From the NCBI GenBank assembly GCA_951799445.1, contig OX637290.1:29382987-29446986 (forward strand): a stretch of DNA of 64,000 nt, read 5' to 3'. A program made the translations under genes and the position numbers. This DNA comes from Pseudisothecium myosuroides (taxonomy: Eukaryota; Streptophyta; Bryopsida; Hypnales; Lembophyllaceae). Numbering within the stretch: position 1 is the first letter of the stretch; each line of letters begins with the position of its first letter. Positions 34,911 through 46,259 of the stretch are shown here, in pieces. Under the pieces are notes generated by a model. That model did no database searches and had not been told where the DNA came from. It saw only the letters and a list, made by a program, of their open reading frames with translations.

Positions 34911-35065
34911 AGTTTCTTATTAACTCTTGACTGGGTTCAAATCGATCTTTTACCATGACAAAAAACGACTGAATGTGTAACAAATACTCTGTATGTTACA
35001 AGCGAACTCAACCCTGTAAAGGCAGGCTAGTCACTTTGGAAATCATCCATTTTGGTATAGTCTAA

Positions 35066-35637
35066 CCCCTAAAGTCTCAAGGCCATTTTTCTATCAAAAC
35101 TACTCAAAACTGTCATTTCTGTTGCATTCATCCAAGAAAGCACAAAAAACATTTTTTTAAGAATCCAACCATAGGATCTTGTACTTCACTTGTTTGAGAG
35201 CATGTGGTAAAAATTTCACCAAATTTGACCATACAAATTGGAAGATAATAGCATTCAAAATTGGAAAAAAAGTTTTTTTCCAAGAACATGCTTAGATTGC
35301 CCCCAAAAACAAGATTGTCCATAACTTTCTCATCACTCGTCCAAATAGAATGAATCAAAGTTTTACATGTAGAAAAAAATATAATATTTTAGGAAAAAAA
35401 ATTAAAAAACCTTATTTTGACCTTTTGTGATTTTTTTTGGGCTACCCGCCGACCTCAGTTTTTGGCCAACTTTTGCTTTGGGGACCGATTGAAATAAAAA
35501 CTATATTCTCAAGAAGCTTATGTGTTTTTCTAGCATTACAAAAAAATTTAGAAAATTATGATGAATATTGAGACCGTATGATCCTATCCAAAGTCGCATT
35601 TTGGCCCCCGTAGGACCAATGGGACTTTAGGCCGGGG
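35066..35637. mobile_element. piggyBac-like MITE, family B, inverted, 572 bp, CTAA-flanked
   Basis: CTAA at 35062-35065 and 35638-35641 flanks ends CCCCTAAAGTCTCAAGG and CAATGGGACTTTAGGCCGGGG. Read in reverse it matches 6878-7813 (CCCATTG...CCTAC...). The minus frame at 35128-35358 is internal repeat. Confidence 0.75.
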
Positions 35638-35839
35638 CTAAATCGTTTGCTTAGAAAACTCCAAGACCGTTCAATCATTGGAGGTTAAACTATTGTGCAA
35701 GACCTCTCTTTTTTACACAAAACTCAAAAGATGAACATATACACTTTTGTCCTATATAGAAGGGATTTTTTTTTCATTTATCATACCACTTTGGTCCACA
35801 CCATCCTTGTAGGGTTAAGATGGTTGAATAGGCAATTGA

Positions 35840-36823
35840 CCCCTAAAGTTCCTTGACTATGTTTTCACCAAAGATGCTTCAAAACTACCATTTCTAGTAT
35901 AAGTACCAAATTTTAGAAAAAAAACATTCTTGCATACATATGACCATAGGATCTTGTCGTACATTGGTTTGAAAAGATGTGGAAAAAGTTTCAGAAACTT
36001 TCACCGTGTGGATTGCAAGATATTAGTGTTTGAATTGACAAAAATCCTACAAAAAATAGGACAGCTGCAATTCACAAGGTCACATTTGTATGAAAAAAAT
36101 GTCTATGTTAATGGTGCCTCTTTGGATTCAATCTTCAAGTCAAATTGGCTACATGCTTCAAAAAATTCAAATCATTTGGAATTGTACAGCATATAGGAAA
36201 AAAATAATAAGTAGAAAAGAGTAGATAATGATTTAAAATACTAAATTGTTAAGAATTTAGTTACAAAATTGAAAAATACCAATTCCAATGGTTGTAATGT
36301 TTGTAATAAACAATCTACATCCTATGATTTTTTTTTTTTTCAAAAATATAAAAAATTGAGTTAAATAGAGGACTTCAAAGTTGATTTTAGAGTAGAAAAT
36401 CCATAACTGCCTGCAAACTAAAACTCCTCATAACTTTCATCTCATTATGCAGATGATTATGACAATTCTCGCACTTTGAAGTGCTTCAATAATAAAAAAA
36501 GACTTTAAGCTTGTCATTGATCAAAATGGAATGATTCAAAGCTTTTTACCGATATATAAATCAAGAAAAGCAATTTCAAATTTATGTTTTGGAAAAGAGT
36601 AATTTTTGTTTATCTATCCAGTTTGCTCATCCGAGGAAAAAAATTACATATTATACAATAATTTTTTACAATGTAGTCAAAAGTTATAAAAATTGTTGGG
36701 TCTTAAAGAAAAACTTCATCCCCACATTGTGTAAAAAATTAAAAGAAAAATTAAAAATTCCATTTGTAGTAAGCTGCCCAAATTTGCTATATTGCCAAAA
36801 AATGCAGCTTGGCCATTTAGGGA
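35840..36823. mobile_element. piggyBac-like MITE, family D, 984 bp
   Basis: The ends are CCCCTAAAGTTCCTTGACTA and GGCCATTTAGGGA, with TTGA before (35836-35839) and TTAA after (36824-36827). The interior matches 24247-25171. The paralogous segment near 6670-6690 lacks the insertion. Confidence 0.75.
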
Positions 36824-37029
36824 TTAAAGAGATTTTGGAATTAAAGAGATTTTGGGGTTAAAGAGAAGGGCATAATCAAAGAGGTTGGAGTATAAGATGA
36901 TTTTAGAAGGTCATTTTAGAGAAGATCAAACATAATTATGGAGATTTGAGCAAAGGTTTTATTAAGGCAAGTGAAATTGGACCGTTTTGACTAAAAGTAC
37001 ACCAATTTAAGTAAATCTTAGTCAATATC

Positions 37030-37300
37030 TAGAATTATCGTTTCATCCTTACAATTTTTTGACTATGTTTCACCAAAAAATACTCAAAATGGACCATTTT
37101 GATGACAAAGGCCCCTCAAAAATGACAAATTCATCTACCCTTGTTGCATTTAACTATAAGATCTAGTACTAGACTACTTCATTATCTTGTAGTAAGAAAA
37201 TGGAAGGTTTTGATTGCACAAATTGTGAGATTATAATGTTTGAAGTTGAAAAAAAAATGGGGGGGGGGCAGTCAAATTTCTAGAACCTCTAATTCAAGGA
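37030..37300. mobile_element. piggyBac-like MITE fragment, family C (left end)
   Basis: This is an inverted match to 17900-18137, beginning near TCCTTACAATTTTTTGAC and including a run of G at 37258-37268. The right half is missing or unrecognised. Confidence 0.5.
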
Positions 37301-37875
37301 GGCTATTGCACAAGTTAATTTTACTTTTTGCTTGAACTTTTTTTGCTTGATTTTTGTAATTTAAAGTTTGCCACATGTTCCAAAAAAAATTATAATATTT
37401 CAAATTGGGGAACATGCACCAAAAAAATTCCAATAGGGAACTACCTTCAAGAAAAGTCTCAAATAAAGTCCTTTTTTCAACAATTTATGGCTTGTATATA
37501 CAATAATCTCTTCAAAATGTAAATGGTGGAGTTCTAGATTTTAGCTAGCTTTAGAAGAAGAAGAAAAATGGTCCAAAATATTAAGAGTTGGCAAGCTGAT
37601 CAATCTGAGTCCAAGCTGAAGTGAAGGGTAGTTGGGCATATTGGGCCTGGCACAGGAGGAGGCTGGGTGAAGGTTAGCGAAGCCTAATTCATCACAAATC
37701 ACTAATACTAGATTATGTTCTCCTTGATTTTAAAGAAGTTTTCCTTTCCTTCAGTTTTTAAAATGTTTATTATTATTGAATTATAATAGAAAATTTGGAA
37801 TTAAATTTCAATGATATCAACATATAGGGCAACAATTTCATGTAGCTTGTAAAGCCACATGCATTGTGTAATTTT
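37301..37875. other. Intergenic AT-rich stretch
   Basis: Only short unsupported frames (37328-37522) and no paired repeat ends are visible. Confidence 0.4.
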
Positions 37876-38373
37876 AGATGAAAGAGAAGATCTTTATACA
37901 AATGGGAGGGGATAGGAGGTAAAACAACCCCTGTAAAATATGTAAATTAGACATATTAGGAACTCAACCACTTATAGTTAAGTGAAAAGTAGGAATTGTG
38001 TTCAAATTAAAATTTTAGGATTCATTTTGGCATAGTAGAATAATTTTTTCCAAGAAACTTTGAATGGAAAAAAATTGGAAAATCAACTTACCTTCATCTC
38101 TAAATATTTGTTTGAGGTTTTGAATCTCCAATCAAAAGTTATGGACAAATTTCATAGAGGAATTGGAAGGGACATTTTCATTGGTATTTTCAAACATCGT
38201 CTTTTAATTTTGTCCATGACTTATTATTGAAGGCATAAAATCGCAAATGAATTTTTGGAAATGCAGGCTTGATTTTCCAACTTTTTATAGTTCAAATTTT
38301 TTAGGAATAAGTCATTCTACTATGCCAAAATGAGGTCTAAAATTCTACTTTGAACATAACTCCTACATTTCGA
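37876..38373. mobile_element. Foldback element, degenerate relative of 8581-9185
   Basis: A left part with GGATAGGAGGTAAAACAACC and TTTTAGGATTCATTTTGGCA is followed by an inverted right part (TATGCCAAAATGAGGTCTAAAA). The right tip is missing. Confidence 0.6.
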
Positions 38374-38439
38374 CAATGAGCAATCAAGCTCTCATCTTCA
38401 AATTATCCAATATCCTTCAAGGATTCATAAGAAACAATG

Positions 38440-38679
38440 GATTTTATTGTAAAACAACCTCTTCAATCTTCATTTCTACAAATGTCAAAGAAGCAATCGT
38501 TTTATTTTACCATCAAATATTTTTTGGATGGTAATTTTTCAAATGAAAAATTGGTAATTGATTCAATGGATTTTACTCACATCCAAAAAAATTCAAAAAA
38601 TATGGTAAATTTTTTTGTTTGTAGTGAGCTATCCGAAATTCCTATGTTGCCAAACAAGCATTGTTTGGACCATTAGGGG
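38440..38679. mobile_element. Right part of a family D piggyBac-like MITE
   Basis: It ends GTTGCCAAACAAGCATTGTT...CCATTAGGGG followed by CTAA at 38680-38683, like the right end of 24247-25171. The frame at 38437-38676 falls inside it and is not a gene. Confidence 0.5.
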
Positions 38680-38683
38680 CTAA

Positions 38684-39420
38684 CCTCTAAAGTCTCATTG
38701 TTCCTATAAGAAATAAAATGGATTTTGAATAGGGTTCTATTGTAAGATTAAATTTCTGCAATTGTTTTTAAACTCTTTTGTAAAACACAAAAATTTACTA
38801 GCTTTTTAAGAATACAATTTTTATTTCAATTGGTGTCCGGGAAAAAAAGCTCTATCACATTTAGCCCAAATTTCAACTTGGCGGATAATAAAGGAAATCC
38901 ACAAAAACTTAAAATAAATAATAAAAATTTATTTTATTTTTGTATAGATTGTATTTTTGTTTACATAGAAAACTTTGATTCATCCTATTTGGATTAGTAA
39001 AATGAAAGTTATGGAGCATATTATATTGGACCCAATTATAGCGTCTTTTTGAAAAAATAATATATATGATTTGTTTTTCAAATCAATTTTTACATTTTTC
39101 CAAAACAAAAAGTTCCACAGGGTTAACTTTGATTGTTAGAAAAATCTCACCATTGGGATTAGTGTGCTCTATTTCCATCTTAGAACTTAACAATGTACTT
39201 TTTCTATCTATCTTGTACCTACTTTGACTTGACAATTTTTTAAAGAATAAAAATAATTTTATTTTTTTTGAAAATTTTTCCTAGGCTTTCAACTCAATTT
39301 TTTATAGTAATTTAAAAAAAAATTTAAACTATATAGTGCAAAATTTGAAGTTGAAAGGATTCAAAGTCTCATATACTAGTTTGTCATGGTGCCAAAACAT
39401 CATATTTCTTCACTTTATAG
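38684..39420. mobile_element. piggyBac-like MITE, family B, truncated
   Basis: The left end CCTCTAAAGTCTCATTG follows CTAA at 38680-38683, and the interior matches 6878-7813 in order (AATGGATTTTGAATAGGGTT, AATCTCACCATTGG). The right terminus is absent. Confidence 0.6.
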
Positions 39421-39481
39421 AATACCTCAATTCTTTGGCTTCCCTGGGAGGTGAGGGCTCCAGAAAGGTAGAAATGTACTT

Positions 39482-39622
39482 TAGGGTAGTCTGCTCTTAA
39501 AGTGATTATTTAAGCTTGGTTAACTCATCATTGACAATAATAGATATTTCAAGCAACATATCATTGATTCCTAGATAGGGATTGCATTCAAAACATGGGT
39601 GATTATAGAACAAACTACCTTA
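39482..39622. mobile_element. 141 bp MITE with TAGGGTAGTCTGCTC termini
   Basis: TAGGGTAGTCTGCTC pairs with CAAACTACCTTA. The interior is shared with 8023-8162 and 23589-23729. Confidence 0.7.
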
Positions 39623-39879
39623 ATGTGAAAGCACCCATTGGCCATTGAAAATCATGAATTTTCAAAAAAAATTAGAATTTTTGGATAAGGCATCTATTCT
39701 GTGAATTTTCAAAATAGAACCTCTTAGGGCATTTCAAACCACATTGTCTCTAGTAAAGTTTCCTAGATTTTGACATGAAAATCTAAAAGAATTAGCATTC
39801 ATCAACCAATTGAGCATGGGTCCGGATTCAAGGTACTTTTGGGAGACTTTAAGGAAGGAATGTGTGCTTCCTCCTTAGT

Positions 39880-41344
39880 CCACCCAGAATCGTAAACTTT
39901 GCAAAATATTTTCAGTTTTTCGGTGACAACTGAACCATAAGTACAATCTTTGCCAGTTTCCCACAAATAAAAGTTACAACTTACAAGTCAGTGTTGAAAT
40001 CTGGCGATACTATACTTAGAGCATTGCCACCCATTCCCCGGAAACAAGGCTGGGGAAATGAATTGGCCCTTACCCGGTAGCTTTTGGGTTGCTTCCTTCC
40101 CCCATTCATTCATGGGGAAGTGAATACTTCAAAACAAGACAAATGAATGCATTCATGACTTGTCATAACAAAGAGCCAATCAAAATGCTAGTTGAATAAA
40201 AAAAGATAATAGATGGCCTACAAACCAAGAGGAGCGAATCAAATTTATTAATGACTTGGAGGAATTAAGAGCAAACCCGACAACATCAAGCTCGAGTCAA
40301 AGCGTGGCAAGGACGGGGAGTTATTGTTGAGAGAACTCATTTTAGAGTAACCGGTCTTATTTTGTCCCTCCCCGGGTTTGTGGTGGACCACTTTTCCTTG
40401 GCTAGCCCTAGCCCTTTCAGTCCTCGAAAAGAGCCATTATGTATCGGCTAAGAGCATCGCCATGAATTGCATCATAACCTTGTGTCTGCATGTACAAAGT
40501 ATAAACAGTGGAAACACCCAAAGGCGTCAATATTAAGCAATTCAGCATAGTTGGAGGCAACTCTTCCCAAAAATATGTTTTTGGAGTATTGGGAAGTGAA
40601 AATCATAAATATTAAAAAAAAATATAGATTTTTTGGATGTGGAATGTAATTTCTATGATTTTTCAAAGTACCGGCTCTCTAGACTACTGAACTGTCACAT
40701 AGGTGAACCCTAAACTAAACATTGCCAAAATCAAGTTAGAAAATCAGAGTTAAGTACGTACGTGTCCTTCAAATGCATCAATGAACCAGAGTTAAGCATT
40801 CGTAGGACACATTGATGAAAGTCTAGAGACACATTTAGTGGTAATCTAGGGTACAAGAATGAGAACATGGACGCTTTTGGGTGTTTCTACCTTAGATTGA
40901 AAATTTGAAATGTGTGTTTAAGACCAGGCGACTCTATCACTAGCTCAGAACTGTACGTCTATACTGTACATCCAATCGGAACTTTCACAAAGATTGTAAG
41001 ACCTTTATTTGTCTCGGGATGCTATTTTTTCCTCCGTTCCACCATGAATAAAATGAAATGGGAACACACTTTTTTCGGTGAAAAGTTTGAAAGATGAAGC
41101 TTAATCATAATTTTGGGAAGAGTTGAAAACACTTCTTTTTGAAATTCAAGCATTATGATCTTGCAATTGGTAAAGTTTCTGACTTTGAAATTTTAGGAGG
41201 GTGTATAGTCTCTAAGTTAATTAACTACAAGATCCTGCAGTAGGATTTGTTAATGAATAACTACAGATGAAGATTTTAGCATTGTTTTGAATACAAGAAT
41301 TTTGAAACAATTTTGTACCTAAAAGCACCGCTGCCATTTAGAGG
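39880..41344. repeat. Copy of the segment at about 9440-10990
   Basis: CTTTGCAAAATATTTTCAG near 39899, TTGTGTCTGCATGTACAAAG near 40480, GAACTGTAC near 40948 and GAAGATTTTAGCATTG near 41270 follow the same order as at 9467, 9672, 10384 and 10914. It ends GCCATTTAGAGG against the TTAA at 41345. Confidence 0.6.
40019..40456. mobile_element. PIF/Harbinger-type MITE, damaged at its right end
   Basis: TTA at 40016-40018 precedes GAGCATTGCCACCCATTCCC, like the left end of 53977. The interior CAAAGAGCCAATCAA matches (inverted) the interior of that element. Near 40450 the expected right end is replaced by a second GAGCATCGCC in left-end orientation, so the true end is unclear. Confidence 0.5.
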
Positions 41345-41348
41345 TTAA

Positions 41349-44300
41349 CCCCTAAATGCCCAAGGCCTTTTTTGAACTTCTAAGAATTTGCTCTAAATTG
41401 AATAAAACTCTAACATTTTGATAAGTTGTATCAATATTTTATGAATTGTAACCGTACAAATTCAAACTAGACATGTTAGAGGTCACATAGGAAAAGAAAA
41501 CACAACAATAACACTTATAAATTGAAAGATTATAATGTTTGAAAATGAGGGTGTTAAAACTGCAAAAGTGACTTGAAGTCTTTCAATCCTCTTTTCACAT
41601 CCCAAATCTAAAAAGTTGGTCACAAAAAAAATATGAGATTGAAGGACCATTAGATGAGATTCACTTACTAAACAAGGCCGTGAGTTCCCCCAAGTTCCCG
41701 GACTGTGGGAACTCTGCAACAGCAGTCGCCTGACAAGGCACAACGACCGCTACGTCAAATAATAATATTTAATTAATTTTTAAATATTTTTTTGTGAAAA
41801 AAAATTAAAAATTAAAAAAATTAAAAAATTAAAAGTTTTAAGTTTTAACTAATTAATTAATTTTTTATTATTTAAATAATCTAACTGCGGCATTGTACAT
41901 TACAGTAAGGGGAATAGGGCTAAAATGGCCCTCCAATATCCCCCCAAAACATCTAATGCCTAACATGTATAACACCAATAAATTTACGGGTTCTCAAAAT
42001 CTACTCTACAATTTTTTTAAATGAATTTCTAATGTGATTTTTCCTCCAAGATCTAGTGTATTTGAGGCTCATTTCTAAGAACCCTCAACACTACAGAAAG
42101 TCAAGATTGCAATGAGTACCCTAGCACAAAATCTTGAATAAGAAAATCATAATTAATCATTTTCAAAATCAAATTTTTGACGCTAAAACTAGACTTCAGA
42201 ATTTTTTTTCTTTTCAAAAATTAATATAAATGATTAAAAATAGCAACCTAAAAATGGCAACTTGATTAGGTTTTATTTCATACTCGAAGGGTGCACTCCC
42301 AATTTTTTTGTGGTACACGTGCAATCAAATGAAGGATTATTATAATTGCCTTGGTCCTAAATTTTTGAAATGGTTTGGAAATAAATTAGCATCATGGTAA
42401 TGGATTTAGGGTCTTTATAAATAATGAACGGTAGTGGATATTATTAAATTTTATGTGTTTTTTTATTAATACAGTAGCCTTGCCAAAAAGGGAAAAAAAC
42501 TTTTGAACTTTTTGTAGAGTGTTAGAAGTACTATAGCATTGTGAGTAGTATCCAAAGACGGATCCAATGTTTGATGGATCACTGCTGTAAATGATTAATT
42601 ACTGCACATGCACTATTTGCAATATGCATTTCTACCTTAATCCTGATGTCGGGGAGATGGTTAATTTTTGTATGCTTCGTGTGTTTGCTGCACTTTATAT
42701 TTAGAATCACATTCTACTTGAAGCGGTTCATGTGCCAAACTAATTTTGCATTGATATTAGTTTCAACTTCTAAGTTTGCCTCTGCAAATAGTATTAGTTT
42801 TTGCATGCTGCGGGATGTATCCCATTTTGTGTTTTCCAGTACTTCATGATGGGCTCAATTTTGTGTTTGAAGTGTTTCAATTTTATGTTTCATCTTGTTT
42901 TTGGTTGAGAGTAGTTTCACTTGGGCATGGTACAAATTGTTGGAATGTACTTAGTATTTCATTGCACTTCATGTTTGCAACTACACTCAAAATTGCACTC
43001 TTGTTTTGTACATCAATTTCTTAATGTGCAGTTTCCAAGTAAGAATTTTGTTGTGACCATCAAGTGTAAGAATTTTTTTTGTCATGATTATGTATTTATA
43101 ATGAACATAGGGTACACAAAAATATCACAAGAAAAAATTTAGAATGAAGCCTAGGATACATGAAATTATTCAAATTTAGAAATTTATCTAAATATAGCCC
43201 TATAGAAATCCCCCAAAATTATCTAAATAGCCCCCATGTAATAGGGGCTCGAACACAAGGTACCTATGAATATCCTATGTAGTGCACCCCCCGAGATTTC
43301 ATAACATTTAGTAGCCAGCTTTAGTACTGCCTCCTGTTGGATGGAATGATGTGGTATATTCAAAATGCAATCAGTAACTACTAATAATCTGTCAAAGAAC
43401 TATAAGTAGGATTAAGAGGTTAAAAGCTACCTAGTACTGTAGTAAAAAGAAAAAAAAAAGACTTGTCAGTACCACTGGATGTTAAGACTACAGTGCTCAA
43501 AATTGAATCCAAATTAAAATAAGAAGCACCGAGGATTTAAAGTTAAACTTTAAATTAGTAAGCAAAAAGTTCATAGAGAACATGGTAGTGAAGCACTTTG
43601 TTGCTTTGCAAATCATTTATTTTTTGTGTTTAGAAATGAAGAAGAGAACTCTTTATATACATATTGGGTAGTAGTAGGTAAAACAAACAATGTGGGATAT
43701 GAAAATTAGAATTGGAGTAGGAGCTCAACCGCTGTCTAAGTTATGTCAAATTAAAGTAGAAATTATATTTGAAGTAGAATTTTAGACCTCATTTAGGCAT
43801 AGTAAAATAATTTTTTTCAAAAAATTTGAACTAAGAAAAGTTGGTAAATCAAGCCAAATATCATCTCCAAAAATCCATTTGAAATTTCAAGCCTTCAATC
43901 AAAAATTATAATCAAATTTTGAAGAGGGGTTGAAAAGGATAATTTATGGGACATTTTCAAACATCCTCTTTGAATTTTGTCCATAACTTTTGATTGGAGT
44001 CTTGAAATCTCAAACGGATTTTTTGAGATGAAATTTAACTTGATTTAACAACATTTTTTAGTTCAAAGTTTTTTGAATTTTTTTATTCTACTATGCCTAA
44101 ATGAGGTCTGAAATTCTACTTTAAACACAATTTCTACTTACAACAGGGTTGAGAAACTACAAATTCTAATTTACTTATCCCACATGGATTGTTCTACATC
44201 CTACCAACCCATGTATATATAAAGAGCTTCTCTTTACAATTGAAAACCTAAGATAAGATATTGATGGTAAATGGTGAGATATCATTGGAGTATTATTCAA

Positions 44301-44566
44301 TGGATTCATTGAGTTTTTGGCAAACTATCTTTCTTTGCAATTATTATTGATTTGTATGTTTGGTCCTAAAATTAGCAAAAAAGTTGAAGCACACCATACA
44401 TGTACTGCCACTGTCTCAGTATTGAGCTTACAATAATGACATATGGATGAATTTTGTGAATGGGAATTCCATAGAAGAAAAGGCAGCCTCCTTGAAGGCT
44501 TCCAAATGTTATGTTAACTTCAAAGTTTCGTCAACACCAAAATTTGGTGCCTCGAGCATTTAGCGG
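41349..44566. mobile_element. 3.2 kb TTAA-flanked interval with piggyBac-like ends
   Basis: TTAA at 41345-41348 is followed by CCCCTAAATGCCCAAGGCC, and GGTGCCTCGAGCATTTAGCGG is followed by TTAA at 44567-44570. The ends match imperfectly as inverted repeats. No transposase is readable inside; the interval holds a foldback element (43638) and AT-rich DNA with a near-palindromic block at 41760-41890. Either a nonautonomous element with passengers or two unrelated ends. Confidence 0.45.
43638..44234. mobile_element. Foldback element, relative of 8581-9185
   Basis: The left half (AACTCTTTATATACATATTG...TTTAGACCTCATTTAGGCAT) is complementary to the right half (ATGCCTAAATGAGGTCTGAA...CATGTATATATAAAGAGCTT). 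The arms are about 290 bases. Confidence 0.75.
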
Positions 44567-45070
44567 TTAACCCTTAAATGCCCAAGGCACCAAAATCTGG
44601 TGTTTTGGAATTTTGGAGAGCATGCTGGAGGCAGAGGTTTTCATATTTTCGTTTTTTTTGAGGAGCTCGGGAATAAAGTTTACTTTAGTGTCCAATTTAA
44701 ATTCTGAGCATACGACATTCCAACTTTTCTTCATTGAGGCTCAAATGCAAGTATATCTGTTGTACACTGAAAAGTGAATTGCATTGGCCTATGAACTGTT
44801 GCCACTTCACAAAAGTGGGCGGCGGGTTCAAAAATGGGCCAGGGTTGAAGCAAAGGAACCCACTTTGCCAAAAGCTACACTTCTATACATAGTTTGCTTT
44901 CAGCCAATGAGGAAGGAGTGGGATATGCTTCAGACGCAATACACCTAAGTTTGACTAGCAATTTGTAGGGTAGCGATTGGGAACCTAAATTCCCTGCAAG
45001 GTTTAGGATTCACTGGATAACACATACATTCACTACAAATTCAGTTTGTACACACAACCTGTACAATACA

Positions 45071-46034
45071 ATGTCTAGATTGAGATCTGCAGCAATAGTT
45101 GAAAGATGGGCTTGTAACGAGCAAGGAGCTAGTAGGGATCAAGTTCTTGCAATTCTTAGTTGTCTAAATAGTGATCACTTGAGACTGCTTCCATCACCTT
45201 CTGACTGTCGTCCATTTCCTCCAGAGCCATCACCATCTACTTTTTGTTACTACTTTCGCCGTCAGGTGGCTGCCATTCTTGGCTGGACTATCAAGCATGC
45301 AGAGGGTGGCATTGCAAGGTTTAGTGAAGCTGTCAACAAGGAGCTCCGCGAGGTAATGTAGCCTGATCAAAGTGGCAGACAAGGAGAATATCTCACCAAG
45401 TCAGAAAAACAAATGGGAGAATGCGAGTCCAAGCATAAGGCCCATGAGGGGAGGCGATTTTGGCTGCCTGGCATTTCCAGTAATTCACGAAATGGGACAG
45501 AGAAGCCTAGTGTTGTAGATGTCACAAAAACAAATAACATCAATGGAGAAGGTTACTACAGGAGGGTTGTCACTCCGACTCATGAAACAAAGCATGAGGG
45601 AGAAGAGGGACAAATTGTCGAGTGGGAGCAGCCAAGCGGCAAAATGACTAAGATCAAATAACTGCAAAGGGGAGAAACAGCATTGCGTACCTACTCTAAT
45701 GACATTGAAGGAAAACTGCCCTGAAAGAGCTCCACAGACCTTGCCAAAGTCGACGCCATCGCTGGAAGCGCTTGCACCCACAAACACACCATCATTAGCT
45801 ATAGCGAAGCAGGGAAGGGAGCGGAAGATCAACGCCCCCAAATTGATGGAAACCTTACCTCAAGCGCGGCCAAGAGGAAGGTCAAAGAGCTCGGCGACGA
45901 CGTCGATCAGGCGGGGGGAAGCAGCGCCTCTAATCGAGGAAGACGCGTTCTCCCAGCTTTGGCGCACCACCGTTGCAGCAAGGAGACGCAAGCCAACTAC
46001 AGAGATCCTGCCGGCGCCGACGCAAGGGAGATGA
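45071..46034 (+). pseudogene. Broken reading frame of unknown function within the composite element
   Basis: Frame one runs from ATG at 45071 for 96 codons, meets TAG at 45359-45361, and stays open in the same frame to 45661 (MGECESKHKAHEGRR...). A shift into the next frame continues to 46034 as a basic, Pro/Arg-rich stretch (PQARPRGRSKSS...TTVAARRRKPTTE). A CCAAT-like box at 44895 and a TATA-like TCTATACAT at 44881 lie upstream. GAG followed by GTAATG at 45350 could instead be a splice donor. The region is clearly richer in GC than its surroundings. I recognise no domain. It could be the 5' part of the piggyBac transcription unit, a second element gene or a captured host fragment. Confidence 0.4.
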
Positions 46035-46259
46035 TGTGGGCGCTAGATTACCCACCCTTGGTAATAAAGCGAACACCGACCAGGTTCTATGCCTTTATCC
46101 ACATTTTTTAATATATGGGGGTGATGTGAGCGCGGTCCACTGTGCCTTCCAAGCAATGGATCTTTTTTGCTAACGTTTCCTAAGTGTCGTGGATGGCAGC
46201 GAATAATTAGTAATGCATGTAGTAACTCACAAGTTAATTGCGATGTTCAGAGTGATGGT

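Larger units (their letters stand above)
33770..37029. repeat. Second copy of the segment at 5840-6870, split by insertions
   Basis: The 33820-33960 block matches 5930-6070. 35690-35835 plus 36830-37029 match 6520-6870. Inserted between are the elements at 35066-35637 and 35840-36823. About 34330-34660 is locally more GC-rich and has no counterpart at 6 kb. Confidence 0.6.

Noticed and set aside
41760..41890. Very AT-rich near-palindrome that might be a scaffold-attachment or replication site
   Set aside because: Composition alone does not support such a role, and no flanking signals were found.
42646..43142. Cluster of overlapping frames rich in Phe, Cys and Val that could suggest a membrane protein
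   Set aside because: The hydrophobic character follows from the T-rich composition, and no homologous copy or motif is visible.
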